Shown here one piece after another: positions 8,006 to 16,660 of a DNA stretch of 64,000 nucleotides (positions are counted from its first letter, which is position 1; each line of letters starts with the position of its first letter). This stretch comes from Clostridia bacterium (lineage in GTDB: Bacteria; Bacillota; Clostridia; Oscillospirales; CAG-272), in the NCBI GenBank assembly GCA_017481595.1, contig JAFUOY010000025.1, positions 1 through 64,000 on the forward strand, written 5' to 3'. The notes below the pieces were generated by a model, which saw only the letters and a program-made list of their open reading frames with translations, was not told where the DNA came from and did no database searches. The position numbers were made by a program, and so were the translations under genes.

Positions 8006-8057
8006 ATTATGTTTTTATACGGTTTTTATTGCAAAATAATATATATAGTGTTAAAAT
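8006..8057. promoter_or_regulatory. Divergent promoters sharing one palindromic -35 hexamer
   Basis: TTGCAA (8029-8034) is its own reverse complement. Rightward, 17 bases separate it from TAAAAT (8052-8057), driving metF. Leftward, 17 bases separate it from ATTATG (8006-8011; CATAAT on the minus strand), driving the 53-codon gene. Both spacings are ideal. Simultaneous occupancy of both promoters would be impossible. No S-box or cobalamin riboswitch fits the short metF leader. Confidence 0.55.
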
Positions 8058-8089
8058 ATAATATTATAGTAAAATTTTAGGGGGCAAAT

Positions 8090-8956
8090 ATGAAAATAAT
8101 CGATATAATTAAGTCCGATAAGCCGTCGCTTTCCTTTGAGGTCTTTCCTCCAAAGACTAGCGATACCTTTGACACAGTAAAGGAGGCTACGGAAAAAATA
8201 GCTATGCTTAAGCCCTCCTTTATGAGCGTGACCTACGGCGCGGGAGGTGGAACGAGCGAATATACCGTTTCCGTTGCCAAAAATATCAAGGACAACTGCG
8301 GTGTTGACACCATTGCTCACCTTACCTGCATAAATTCAAGTAAGGATGATATACAGCACAGGCTTGAGGCATTAAAGAATGCGGGCATTGAAAATATCCT
8401 TGCCTTAAGAGGCGATATCACACCCGAAAACAAGGATAAGATAAGGTTTGATTACAGATATGCATCCGAGCTTGTATGCGATATTAAAAAGTATGGCAAT
8501 TTCTGTGTCGGCGGCGCCTGTTATCCCGAAATACACCCCGAAAGCAAGGATCAGAGAGAGGATATAAAAAATCTTAAGACTAAGGTTGACGCAGGATGCG
8601 AATTCCTTACCACACAGATGTTTTTTGACAATAATCTTCTTTATAATTTCCTTTATAAGATAAGAGAAGCGGGCATTACAGTCCCCGTAATTGCGGGTAT
8701 TATGCCAATTACCAATGCAAAGCAGATCGAAAGAGCCATAAAGCTCTCGGGCTCCTACATACCTCAGCGCTTTAAATCCCTTGTTGACCGCTACGGCGGA
8801 GATCCCAAGGCAATGAGCCAGGCGGGTATTGCCTATGCCACAGACCAGATAATCGACCTTTACGCAAACGGCATAAACGCGGTCCACGTTTACTCAATGA
8901 ACAAGGAATATGTTGCAAGAAATATTCAGGCAAATATTTCGGAGATAATAAAATGA
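8090..8956 (+). CDS. metF: Methylenetetrahydrofolate reductase
   Basis: Flavoprotein that reduces 5,10-methylene-THF to 5-methyl-THF, the methyl donor for methionine synthase. The 288-residue TIM-barrel protein shows the N-terminal SFEVFPPK motif (about 15-22), the SVTYGAGG loop, LALRGD at about 104-109 and the TQMFFD segment, all typical of MetF. It is the first gene of a metF - reactivation domain - metH operon, and its stop overlaps the next start by 4 bases (ATGA), so translation is coupled. An AGGGGGC site precedes the ATG. Electron donor specificity (NADH, ferredoxin) cannot be read from the sequence. Confidence 0.95.
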   Translation: MKIIDIIKSDKPSLSFEVFPPKTSDTFDTVKEATEKIAMLKPSFMSVTYGAGGGTSEYTVSVAKNIKDNCGVDTIAHLTCINSSKDDIQHRLEALKNAGIENILALRGDITPENKDKIRFDYRYASELVCDIKKYGNFCVGGACYPEIHPESKDQREDIKNLKTKVDAGCEFLTTQMFFDNNLLYNFLYKIREAGITVPVIAGIMPITNAKQIERAIKLSGSYIPQRFKSLVDRYGGDPKAMSQAGIAYATDQIIDLYANGINAVHVYSMNKEYVARNIQANISEIIK

Positions 8957-9537
8957 GCCATACCTTATATACGGTAAGTCCGGGGCTTTTGGATGTAAGC
9001 ATAAGGGAGGCCTTAAGGTATCTTAATATAAAATCCCCCGACGAAGCGCTTTTAAGTCTTACTATGGATTGCATAGACGAGGCAAAAAGCATTGCGTCCT
9101 TAAAGGCGGTATATATAAAAAGCGGAGTCACCGTGGAAAACGACATTGTAAGGCTTGATTTTATGGAGATGAAAAGCGCAAAGCTTGCCGCCTTTCTTAA
9201 CGGATGTAATGAGGCATACGTATTTGCCGCTACAATTGGTATGAGGGCGGATATGCTTGTAAACAAATATTTAAAGACGGAGGCGTCAAGGGGTGTTATC
9301 TTCAATGCCGCCTGCGTTGCCCTTGAAGAAGCCTTTTGCGACAGATTAAACGGCTATCTTTTAGGCGTTGACTCATCCACAAGGCGCTTTTCCCCGGGAT
9401 ACGGAGATCTTTCTCTTGAATATCAGAGGGAAATACTTGCTTACCTTGATGCAGAACGAAAAATAGGAGTTTCCTTAACTGACGGATGCTTAATGGTGCC
9501 AACCAAAACCGTAACCGCCATTGTAGGAATAAAATAA
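8953..9537 (+). CDS. Stand-alone MetH reactivation (AdoMet-binding) domain protein
   Basis: A 194-residue protein matching the activation domain that in long MetH forms the C-terminus. This domain binds S-adenosylmethionine so that oxidised cob(II)alamin can be reductively remethylated. Visible marks are the RFSPGYGDLSLEYQ segment (the clostridial form of the RPxxGY motif), the GVSLTDGCLMVPTKT stretch and the VFAATIG segment. It lies between metF, with a 4-base overlap, and a metH lacking exactly this domain (10-base gap). It therefore very probably reactivates that enzyme in trans. The reductant partner is not in the window. Confidence 0.85.
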   Translation: MSHTLYTVSPGLLDVSIREALRYLNIKSPDEALLSLTMDCIDEAKSIASLKAVYIKSGVTVENDIVRLDFMEMKSAKLAAFLNGCNEAYVFAATIGMRADMLVNKYLKTEASRGVIFNAACVALEEAFCDRLNGYLLGVDSSTRRFSPGYGDLSLEYQREILAYLDAERKIGVSLTDGCLMVPTKTVTAIVGIK

Positions 9538-9547
9538 TGGAGAATAA

Positions 9548-11899
9548 ATGAATATTTTAGAGAAATTAAAGACGGATTTTGTCATTTTTGATGGAGGAAT
9601 GGGTACTCTTTTGCAGGAAAGAGGACTTAAGCCGGGGCAAAGTCCCGAGGAATGGAATATAACCAATAGCGAAATAATTACCTCAATTCACAAGTCTTAT
9701 TTTGAGGCGGGAGCAAACGTTGTTACAACCAACACCTTTGGCGCAAATCCCTTGAAAATGGATAACGTTGAGGAGGTGGTTTTTGCCGCTGTCCGAAACG
9801 CAAAGCGCGCCGTTTATAAGGAGGGACAGTACGTCGCCCTTGATATAGGTCCTACGGGTAAGCTATTAAAGCCCCTTGGGGATCTTGATTTCAACGATGC
9901 GGTAAATGCTTTTGGCGTAACCGTAAGAGCGGGGGATAAGGCGGGGTGCGACCTTATTATAATCGAAACAATGAACGACCCTTATGAGATGAAGGCGGCT
10001 ATTCTTGCGGCTAAGGAAAATTCATCCCTTCCCATATTTGCAACCTTCGTACTTGACGAGGGTGGAAAGACCATGACGGGATGCGATATTGCTTCAATGG
10101 TGGCAATGCTTGAATCTCTTGGCGTTTCTGCCTTGGGTGTAAACTGCTCCCTCGGCGCAGATAAGCTTAAGGAATTCGTGCCCGAAATCATAGCAAACGC
10201 CTCCGTTCCCGTAATAGTAAATCCAAACGCAGGCATACCCTGTATACACGACGGTAAGACCTGCTTTGACTCCACTCCCGACGATTTTTATATTCATATG
10301 ATGGATATTGCAAAAATGGGCGCAAGAGTCCTTGGCGGATGCTGCGGCACTACGCCCGAGCATATAAGAAGAGTGGCGCAGGGGCTTGAAGGCTATGAGC
10401 CCAAGGCAATTGAAAAGAAAAGCTTTACCGTTGTTTCATCATATTCAAAAGCTTGCATTTTTGATAAAAAAGCGGTTTTGATAGGGGAAAGGATAAACCC
10501 TACGGGTAAATCAAAGTTCAAGGCGGCGCTTCGCGAAAATAATATGGATTATATTATTTCCGAGGCGGTAGGACAGGAAGAGTGCGGAGCTGATATGCTT
10601 GACGTCAACGTAGGACTTCCCGAAATTGACGAGGTGGATTTCCTTACCCGCGCGGTAAAGGAGATACAGTCCGTATCCACCCTCCCCCTGCAGATAGATA
10701 CCTCGGACCCCAAGGCGCTTGAGAGCGCAATGCGTATATATAACGGTAAGCCCCTTGTAAACTCCGTAAACGGTAAGGAGGAGAGTATGTCGGCGGTGCT
10801 TCCTCTCGTAAAGAAGTACGGCGGTGCCGTAATTGCGCTTACTCTTGACGAGGGTGGTATTCCCGATACTGCAGAGGGCAGATATAAGATTGCGGAAAAA
10901 ATCGTAAAAAGAGCAGAGGCATACGGCATTGACAGAAGGGATATTATAGTTGACCCTCTTTGTCTTACTGTAAGCTCCGATAAAAACGCGCCAAGGGTGA
11001 CTCTTGACTCAATTAAGCTTATCAAGGACGGCCTTAAGGTAAAGGTGTCCCTCGGTATTTCCAACGTATCCTTTGGCTTGCCTAACAGAGATTATATAAC
11101 ATCAACATTTTTCTCCTTTGCTCTTAAGGATGGTCTTGATGCGGTTATTATGAATCCCTATTCCACGGAGATGATGAAGATATATTACGCGTATAACGCT
11201 CTTATGGGAATAGATGAAAACTGCGCGGAGTATATAAATTTTGCCTCGGATAAAAAGACGGAGACCGTAGCTGCGGACACGGGCATCACCCTTGAAAAGG
11301 CAATAATCAAGGGACTGAAAAATGATGCGAAAAATATTACGAAGCAGCTTATTTTAACCACTCCCCCCCTGGAAATTGTAAACAACTGTATAATTCCTGC
11401 CCTTGATACGGTGGGAGAAGCCTACGAAAAGGGCGCCTCCTTTTTGCCTCAGCTTCTTATGAGCGCGGAGACGGCAAACGTAGCCTTTGATATAATCAAG
11501 GAAAATATCAAAAAAGATGAAAGCTCCAATAAGGGAGATATAATTATTGCAACGGTCAAGGGCGATATCCACGATATAGGTAAAAATATCGTAAAGGTAA
11601 TTTTACAAAATTACGGCTATACCGTACACGACCTCGGTAAGGACGTATCCCCCGAGACAATCGTTGAGTACGCAAGAAAAACAGGCATTAAGCTCGTTGG
11701 CTTATCTGCCCTTATGACAACCACAGTACCCTCAATGGAAAAAACCATAAATCAGTTAAAGAGCTTTGACAGTAGTATTAAAATTATGGTAGGCGGCGCG
11801 GTCCTCACACCCGAATACGCCGAAATGATCAAGGCGGATAAATATGCAAAGGACGCTATGGAGGCTGTCCGCTACGCAAAATACATTTATAATAACTGA
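9548..11899 (+). CDS. metH: Cobalamin-dependent methionine synthase without activation domain
   Basis: Transfers the methyl group of 5-methyl-THF through cobalamin to homocysteine. Domains in order are: homocysteine-binding barrel (about 1-285) with zinc ligands Cys200, Cys265 and Cys266 (VNCSLG, GGCCGTT); pterin-binding barrel (about 305-575) with LIGERINPTG; and the cobalamin cap and Rossmann domains (about 585-783). The B12-ligating histidine is His675 in the DIHDIGKN motif, and a VGLSALMTT motif follows. The 783-residue length is about 400 short of E. coli MetH because the activation domain is supplied by the preceding gene. A short GGAG-like site overlaps the end of that gene. Confidence 0.95.
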   Translation: MNILEKLKTDFVIFDGGMGTLLQERGLKPGQSPEEWNITNSEIITSIHKSYFEAGANVVTTNTFGANPLKMDNVEEVVFAAVRNAKRAVYKEGQYVALDIGPTGKLLKPLGDLDFNDAVNAFGVTVRAGDKAGCDLIIIETMNDPYEMKAAILAAKENSSLPIFATFVLDEGGKTMTGCDIASMVAMLESLGVSALGVNCSLGADKLKEFVPEIIANASVPVIVNPNAGIPCIHDGKTCFDSTPDDFYIHMMDIAKMGARVLGGCCGTTPEHIRRVAQGLEGYEPKAIEKKSFTVVSSYSKACIFDKKAVLIGERINPTGKSKFKAALRENNMDYIISEAVGQEECGADMLDVNVGLPEIDEVDFLTRAVKEIQSVSTLPLQIDTSDPKALESAMRIYNGKPLVNSVNGKEESMSAVLPLVKKYGGAVIALTLDEGGIPDTAEGRYKIAEKIVKRAEAYGIDRRDIIVDPLCLTVSSDKNAPRVTLDSIKLIKDGLKVKVSLGISNVSFGLPNRDYITSTFFSFALKDGLDAVIMNPYSTEMMKIYYAYNALMGIDENCAEYINFASDKKTETVAADTGITLEKAIIKGLKNDAKNITKQLILTTPPLEIVNNCIIPALDTVGEAYEKGASFLPQLLMSAETANVAFDIIKENIKKDESSNKGDIIIATVKGDIHDIGKNIVKVILQNYGYTVHDLGKDVSPETIVEYARKTGIKLVGLSALMTTTVPSMEKTINQLKSFDSSIKIMVGGAVLTPEYAEMIKADKYAKDAMEAVRYAKYIYNN

Positions 11900-11918
11900 T
11901 TTATGAAAGGCAACTGAA

Positions 11919-12593
11919 ATGAACAAAAAGCAACACGAAAACTATTTTAAAAGAAACGACGTGCTTTTGATTATAGGCGCGGCAATACTCGTTATCGGCG
12001 CAGCCCTTGTATTTGTAGGTAAGCGCAGATGGCTTATGCCATGTTGTATATTTATGGCAATTGGCGCGGTTATATTTATTATCGGCACTACCGTAAGAGT
12101 AAGCGAAAAGGAGATCCTTGCGTACCTTACCAGGCAGCTTGATGGCTTTGACCTTTCCTTTGATACCCTTGCCGTACACGAAAGACGTGTTATAAGAAAC
12201 GCTCAGCCCATTGTAGTTGAGTATTACGATTATGAGCAGGGCGATATGCTTCGTAAAACTCAAAACGGAATAGTATCCTCAAGATACGTAAAGACAGCTA
12301 TCTTTACCCTTACAGATGCGTTTATCGTAAGGTCAAGATCCGTTTCCTTGATCTCAGGCGAGGTTAAAAATAAGAGAATAGAGATCCCTTATGATTCCGT
12401 TGAGGAAATAAAGGTAATAAGAGAGGACAAAAAGCTTACCTTTAATAATAAGGAGTTTGATCTTACCACGGATAAGCTTTTTATAAGATACGACAACGGA
12501 TATAAATTCGCAACTCCCCTCCACGTTGATATAAAGTCAAAGGATCTTGAAGCAAGATTGCTTAAAATAATAGCGGAGCATCCAAATTCATAA
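11919..12593 (+). CDS. Two-TM membrane protein with cytoplasmic domain, paralog 1
   Basis: Unrecognised 224-residue protein. Two hydrophobic segments (about 14-33 and 41-61) are followed by a soluble beta-rich domain. That domain has an HERRVIRNAQP segment, an SSRYVKTAIFTLTDAF segment and a RIEIPYDSVEEIKV stretch reminiscent of bacterial PH-like folds. It is clearly homologous to 13719-14405 (shared start, ERRI/V, SxYxKTxxxxLTDA, SVSLI-EVK and YDSxEE). The gene starts 19 bases after metH with an AAAGG site, so it may be read with that operon. The role is unknown; a membrane-anchored PH-like domain is a structural guess. Confidence 0.7.
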   Translation: MNKKQHENYFKRNDVLLIIGAAILVIGAALVFVGKRRWLMPCCIFMAIGAVIFIIGTTVRVSEKEILAYLTRQLDGFDLSFDTLAVHERRVIRNAQPIVVEYYDYEQGDMLRKTQNGIVSSRYVKTAIFTLTDAFIVRSRSVSLISGEVKNKRIEIPYDSVEEIKVIREDKKLTFNNKEFDLTTDKLFIRYDNGYKFATPLHVDIKSKDLEARLLKIIAEHPNS

Positions 12594-12638
12594 AATAGTT
12601 AATGGGAAATATCCTTGTTAAAAGCGTAAGGAGAAATA

Positions 12639-13430
12639 ATGAAGGATTTTGGCTATTTAATAGAAAATTTTTTCACTCATAAGGACAAGCTGGCGCCGTC
12701 CTCACAGCTGCCGGGTACTATGTTTACCCCCTTACATTTTATTGTGGCAGGTATTTTTCTTGCTGCGGTTATTCTTTGCGCGGTGCTGATACATAAAAAG
12801 GAAAAGATGATAAAGCCCGTTTTCATTACCTTATGGGTAATGGTTTGCGTTTTGGAGGTTGTAAAAATCGTTTGGGAAAGCACGACGGGTAATACCGTAC
12901 GCCTGGAGATTACGGGCATTTTACCCCTTTACCCCTGCAGCATCTTTATGTACGCAATGCCCTTTGCCATTTGGGGTAAGGGCAGAGTAAAGCAGGCGGC
13001 ATGCGGTTACGTTTGTACCCTCGGTTTGCTTGGCGGCTCGGTAAACTTTTTCTACCCAATGACCGTGCTTTACCGTTATTCCATTATCTCATTTTCGGCA
13101 ATGCATTCAATGCTTTACCATTCGGTAATGCTCTTTACCTGTCTTACAATGCTTTTGTCAAAATATCATAGCTACACCCGTGTAAATAGCGCGGTTGATT
13201 TGTTTTTGCCCTGTGTACCTACGCTGATAATGTCCATTCCTGCAAATATAGTAAATTACACCTTGAATACGGATTATATGTTTTTCCGCGGCACAACGGC
13301 GTTTTTACCTGCAATCTTCGGTGGACTTGATACGGTTTTGATCACGTTGATCCTTTACGTTTTATATATCACCGTCCCCGCGTGCTTCTATTTACCCTCG
13401 TTCATTTCCAAAAAGGTAAAGAAGGCGTAA
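12639..13430 (+). CDS. YwaF/TMEM164-like integral membrane protein
   Basis: A 263-residue protein with about seven hydrophobic segments and a basic C-terminus. The overall plan fits the YwaF/TIGR02206 group, which is related to eukaryotic TMEM164: about 7 TM helices, an LPLYPCSIFMY segment with a conserved-looking cysteine near residue 100, an MHSMLYHSVML histidine segment and a PANIVNYTLNTDYMF segment. TMEM164 is an acyltransferase acting on ether lipids. Whether bacterial members share that activity is not established. It lies between two paralogous membrane proteins and has a GGAGAAA site. Terminator downstream. The family assignment is moderate. Confidence 0.6.
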   Translation: MKDFGYLIENFFTHKDKLAPSSQLPGTMFTPLHFIVAGIFLAAVILCAVLIHKKEKMIKPVFITLWVMVCVLEVVKIVWESTTGNTVRLEITGILPLYPCSIFMYAMPFAIWGKGRVKQAACGYVCTLGLLGGSVNFFYPMTVLYRYSIISFSAMHSMLYHSVMLFTCLTMLLSKYHSYTRVNSAVDLFLPCVPTLIMSIPANIVNYTLNTDYMFFRGTTAFLPAIFGGLDTVLITLILYVLYITVPACFYLPSFISKKVKKA

Positions 13431-13446
13431 AATTTATTGAGATAAC

Positions 13447-13486
13447 AAAAAGAACAGACCAATAGAGGTCTGTTCTTTTTCTTTTT
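13447..13486 (+). terminator. Terminator after the YwaF-like gene
   Basis: A 14-bp perfect stem AAAAAGAACAGACC / GGTCTGTTCTTTTT with a 6-base loop, followed by CTTTTT. It ends the unit that began with metF or with 11919-12593. Confidence 0.85.
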
Positions 13487-13718
13487 ATGAAAAAATCAAA
13501 AAAGTTTTCAAAAATTACCAAACCTTTTTTACCTTTTCGACACTATATATATGAAGGCGCAAGGATGCTAAATTATCGGTTGAGATTTGTTCAACTAATA
13601 GGTTATGGTATTTTTCTTGCCCCTGATGTATAATTATTACAGAAGCAAAAAACATATTCGCTTATGTAAAAAGGGAAAGGTACCGCCCTTTTTGGCATAG
13701 GCAAGGAAAGGAGAAAAA

Positions 13719-14405
13719 ATGAGTAACAAACAAAATATAAATTATTTTAAAATGAACAATCTTTTGGAGTATGTCGGAATAGGATGTATGGCGGTAAGCC
13801 TTCCGTTCTTTCTTTTCGGCTATGGGTTTATGTGGGCACTCTCCTGCGGATTATTGCCCCTTGGCGCAGTGCTTTTTGTAGTAGCCGTATCCATTCGCTC
13901 AAGCGAAAAGGACATTTATTCAAGCATTAAGAAAAAGACGGAATCAATGGAGCTTTCCGTTGACAAGCTTGGTGTAAACGAAAGACGTATCGTAAAAAGA
14001 AGACCCCCCGAAATACTTGAGGATTTTGAGTATGAGGACGGAGTTATGATCAAAAAGAGCAAAATGGGAGGCATTATTACCTCAAAATACACGAAAACAG
14101 GCTTGTATTTGCTTACCGACGCTCTTATGATTATAACCCGTACAGTATCCCTTATAGATGACGAGGTTAAAAGCAAGAAATTTGAAATTTCCTACGATTC
14201 TATTGAGGAGGTCAGACTCGACAAGGAGGAAAAGCCCATCGTATTTGGTAAAAATACCGTTGATTCCGTAAGCGAAAGACTGACTGTAAAATACGGCGGA
14301 GGATACAAATTCTCCTGCCCCATCCACGTTGACGTTAAGGCGTCGCAAACTGTGGATAAGATAAATCGCGCAATAGAGGAGCATAAGAAAAGCAAATCTA
14401 TATAA
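13719..14405 (+). CDS. Two-TM membrane protein with cytoplasmic domain, paralog 2
   Basis: A 228-residue paralog of 11919-12593 with the same plan: NYFK(R/M)N start, two TM segments (about 16-35, 41-62), then a soluble domain with NERRIVKRRPP, TSKYTKTGLYLLTDA and KFEISYDSIEEVRL. It is separated from the first copy by the YwaF-like gene and a terminator, and has its own strong AAGGAGA site. The roughly 290-base gap before it holds a TATAAT box (13629-13634) without a good -35 and a small inverted repeat, GTTGA-N7-TCAAC (13579-13595). Function unknown; a duplicated sensor or envelope protein is possible. Confidence 0.7.
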   Translation: MSNKQNINYFKMNNLLEYVGIGCMAVSLPFFLFGYGFMWALSCGLLPLGAVLFVVAVSIRSSEKDIYSSIKKKTESMELSVDKLGVNERRIVKRRPPEILEDFEYEDGVMIKKSKMGGIITSKYTKTGLYLLTDALMIITRTVSLIDDEVKSKKFEISYDSIEEVRLDKEEKPIVFGKNTVDSVSERLTVKYGGGYKFSCPIHVDVKASQTVDKINRAIEEHKKSKSI

Positions 14406-14423
14406 AAACGGATAAAAATCTCC

Positions 14424-14461
14424 AAAAAAGACTGTACGATAAGATTCGTACAGTCTTTTTT
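14424..14461. terminator. Bidirectional terminator between paralog 2 and rarA
   Basis: A 16-bp stem AAAAAAGACTGTACGA / TCGTACAGTCTTTTTT with a 6-base loop and T-runs on both strands. It serves the two convergent genes. Confidence 0.85.
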
Positions 14462-14462
14462 A

Positions 14463-15698
14463 TTATAACTTTTTCTTCTTAACGGCTTCCCAATAGGTCT
14501 TTGCAGCCTGCTCGGTCTTGTTGTCGCCAAAGGTATAGTATTTCGTATCCTTGATGTCGTCAGGCAGATATTGCTGCTCAAGCCAATGATTATTACTCAT
14601 ATGGGGATATTTATACCCCTTGAATAATGGCGCCTGAAGATGAGTAGGGAAGGAGATGCCCTTTCCTGCGCGAATGTCGGAAAGCGCCGCATCCATAGCG
14701 TTGTACGCGCTATTTGATTTTGGCGCGGTGGCAAGCATTATAGCGCAGCTTGCAAGAGGAATCCTTGCCTCAGGCATACCAAGCTCCCTTGCGGTCTGAC
14801 AAAGGGCGTGGGCAATCTGTGCGGCCTGCGGATAAGCAAGACCAATGTCCTCCGATGCGCAGACAAGCATTCGTCTTATGGGAGAAAGAATGTCTCCACC
14901 CTCAAGAAGTCTTGCAAGATAGAATACCGCGGCATCGGGGTCAGAGCCTCTTATGGATTTTTGCAAGCAGGAAAGAAGATTATAATGCACGTCTCCATCC
15001 TGGTCAAAAAGCCCGGGTGAAATGCTTGGAATAAATGCAGAAGCCTCCTCTAAGCCGATTATATCGTCGCAGGAGTAATATGCCGCCTCAAATAAGGTGA
15101 TGGAGTGGCGCACGTCCCCCTTTGCTCTTGTGGCAAAGAAATCAAGGGCCTCGTCCGTTGCAATTTTATTAAGACCTGTGTCCTCGTTAAGCATTTGTAA
15201 CGCTCTTTTAAGAACGGGTATGATCTTTTTAGACTCAACGTGGAAAAATTCAAAAACTGAGCATCTTGAAAGCAGAGCGTTGTATATGTAGAAATGAGGG
15301 TTTTCCGTAGTGGATGCAATAAGAGTAACGCGCCCGTCCTCTATATATTCAAGTAAGGATTGCTGTTGCTTTTTATTAAAATACTGTATTTCGTCAAGAT
15401 AAAGCAAGGTGCCGTTTGATGAAAAAACGTTTGTAGACTGATTTATAACCTCTTTGATGTCGGAAAGGGAAGCGGTGGTGGCGTTAAGCTTGTATAACTG
15501 CATTCCCGAATTTTTTGCAATAATGTTGGCAACCGTGGTTTTGCCCGTACCCGGAGGACCGAAAAAGATCATATTCGTTATCCGTCCTGCGTTTACCATT
15601 TTGCGAATAATTCCGTTTTCGTTAACGAGATGCTCCTGTCCCACAATATCGTCAAAATCCACGGGGCGAAGCCTGTTGGCAAGCGGCTGATTGTTCAT
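14463..15698 (-). CDS. rarA: Replication-associated recombination protein RarA (MgsA)
   Basis: AAA+ ATPase of the clamp-loader group that acts at stalled replication forks. The 411-residue protein has Walker A GPPGTGKT (47-54), Walker B LLYLDEIQ (about 98-105), a sensor-1 ASTTENP segment and an arginine-finger SRC. The C-terminal tetramerisation region carries SAYNAMDAALSDIRAG and PTHLQ, which distinguish RarA from RuvB and DnaX. A GGAGGAG site precedes the ATG. It is a single gene with its own promoter and a terminator shared with the convergent neighbour. Confidence 0.95.
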   Translation of the reverse strand: MNNQPLANRLRPVDFDDIVGQEHLVNENGIIRKMVNAGRITNMIFFGPPGTGKTTVANIIAKNSGMQLYKLNATTASLSDIKEVINQSTNVFSSNGTLLYLDEIQYFNKKQQQSLLEYIEDGRVTLIASTTENPHFYIYNALLSRCSVFEFFHVESKKIIPVLKRALQMLNEDTGLNKIATDEALDFFATRAKGDVRHSITLFEAAYYSCDDIIGLEEASAFIPSISPGLFDQDGDVHYNLLSCLQKSIRGSDPDAAVFYLARLLEGGDILSPIRRMLVCASEDIGLAYPQAAQIAHALCQTARELGMPEARIPLASCAIMLATAPKSNSAYNAMDAALSDIRAGKGISFPTHLQAPLFKGYKYPHMSNNHWLEQQYLPDDIKDTKYYTFGDNKTEQAAKTYWEAVKKKKL

Positions 15699-15728
15699 TT
15701 CTGCTCCTCCTTGAAAATGTATGCTAAT

Positions 15729-15757
15729 ATTGTATCATAGTTCGCCTTTAAAATCAA
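15729..15757 (-). promoter_or_regulatory. Promoter of rarA
   Basis: On the minus strand: TTGATT, 17-base spacer, TACAAT, about 30 bases upstream of the start codon. Confidence 0.6.
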
Positions 15758-15828
15758 TATAAATATAATTGTAATTTAAAATTGTATGCTGATTTTTTTA
15801 GACGTTATCATAAAATATCGGGGGGAGT

Positions 15829-15912
15829 GTGGATAATTTGTATTCTGAAGGTATTTACGGACAGATAAAAGCACGGTTGAATTTTATTTTTGAAAAGAGA
15901 AGATTCCTTTAA
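15829..15912 (+). CDS. Possible 24-27-codon leader ORF before the M50 protease
   Basis: A run of G-rich sequence (GGGGGAG, 15821-15827) is followed by in-frame GTG (15829) and TTG (15838) starts and a frame ending at TAA. It encodes a basic peptide containing YGQIKARLNFIFEKRRF. It is in the same frame as the protease gene, whose start lies 12 bases past the stop. It could be a translationally coupled leader, a remnant of a longer N-terminus, or chance. Confidence 0.25.
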   Translation: MDNLYSEGIYGQIKARLNFIFEKRRFL

Positions 15913-15924
15913 GGACGTAAAGAA

Positions 15925-16500
15925 ATGGAACAGTTAGGAGAAAGAATAAGCCTTCTTTTACTTCTTTTGACTATTATGAACCTTTCGGCGTCTCCCTACC
16001 CCTTATTTATAGTTCTTTCCTATGCGGTGCACGAAGCGGGACACCTGTTTTTTGCCAAAATCGTGGGCGCGGGAATAACCGACTTTAAAACCTCCCTTTG
16101 CCGCCTCAGTATCAAGTACGATTGTACCTCCATATCATACTTCAAGGAGTCCTTGGTCTGCGGCGGCGGAGTAATATTCAATTTGGCTTTTTTTGCTGTT
16201 TTTGCCGCCCCTGTGTTCAGATATAGCGAAAAATTAGCCTTTTTCTCCCTGTGTAATCTGTCCCTTGCCCTTATGAATCTATACCCTGTCAGTGTCCTTG
16301 ACGGAGGCGGGATGCTGCGATGCACAATGTATTCGATTTTCGAAGAAAAAACCGCAGAAAGAGTATTGAAGCTTACCTCCTTTATCTTCGCCTTTGTGCT
16401 ATGGCTTTTCGCCGTGTATCTGCAACTCGTTTTTTCGTCCAATATCTCTATGTTTTTTATCTCGATTTTACTTCTTATAGAGCTTTGCTTTTCCCTGTAG
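15925..16500 (+). CDS. Small M50-family (site-2-type) membrane metalloprotease
   Basis: Intramembrane zinc protease of the SpoIVFB/S2P group. In 191 residues it shows the metal-binding HEAGH (His36, Glu37, His40), a GGGVIFN loop (about 80-86) and the third-ligand region NLYPVSVLDGGGML with Asp126. It has about four to five TM segments and no CBS or PDZ domain. In sporulating Firmicutes a protease of this size and plan (SpoIVFB) activates pro-sigma-K; that is a reasonable candidate role here. No spoIVFA or M23 partner is adjacent, so the assignment stays open. The ribosome-binding site (AAGGACGTAAAG) is weak to moderate. Confidence 0.75.
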   Translation: MEQLGERISLLLLLLTIMNLSASPYPLFIVLSYAVHEAGHLFFAKIVGAGITDFKTSLCRLSIKYDCTSISYFKESLVCGGGVIFNLAFFAVFAAPVFRYSEKLAFFSLCNLSLALMNLYPVSVLDGGGMLRCTMYSIFEEKTAERVLKLTSFIFAFVLWLFAVYLQLVFSSNISMFFISILLLIELCFSL

Positions 16501-16553
16501 CTCTTTTTATATAAAAAAATTGCGCCAAAAGTATAAAAATTTTCGCATTTCTA

Positions 16554-16582
16554 TTGCACATTTTATATTTATTTGCTATAAT
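16554..16582 (+). promoter_or_regulatory. Promoter of the pot polyamine operon
   Basis: TTGCAC, 17-base spacer, perfect TATAAT, about 80 bases before potA. The leader contains a small hairpin, TGACGA / TCGTCA (about 16602-16628). Confidence 0.75.
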
Positions 16583-16660
16583 GCAATTGATTAACTGTTT
16601 TTGACGATAAGAGAAGATTTTCGTCATTGTTAGTCGAGTCTTGAAAGAACGGGGATAGAA

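Noticed and set aside
8058..8089. Possible S-box or cobalamin riboswitch before metF
   Set aside because: Promoter to start codon leaves only about 30 bases, too short for either structure.
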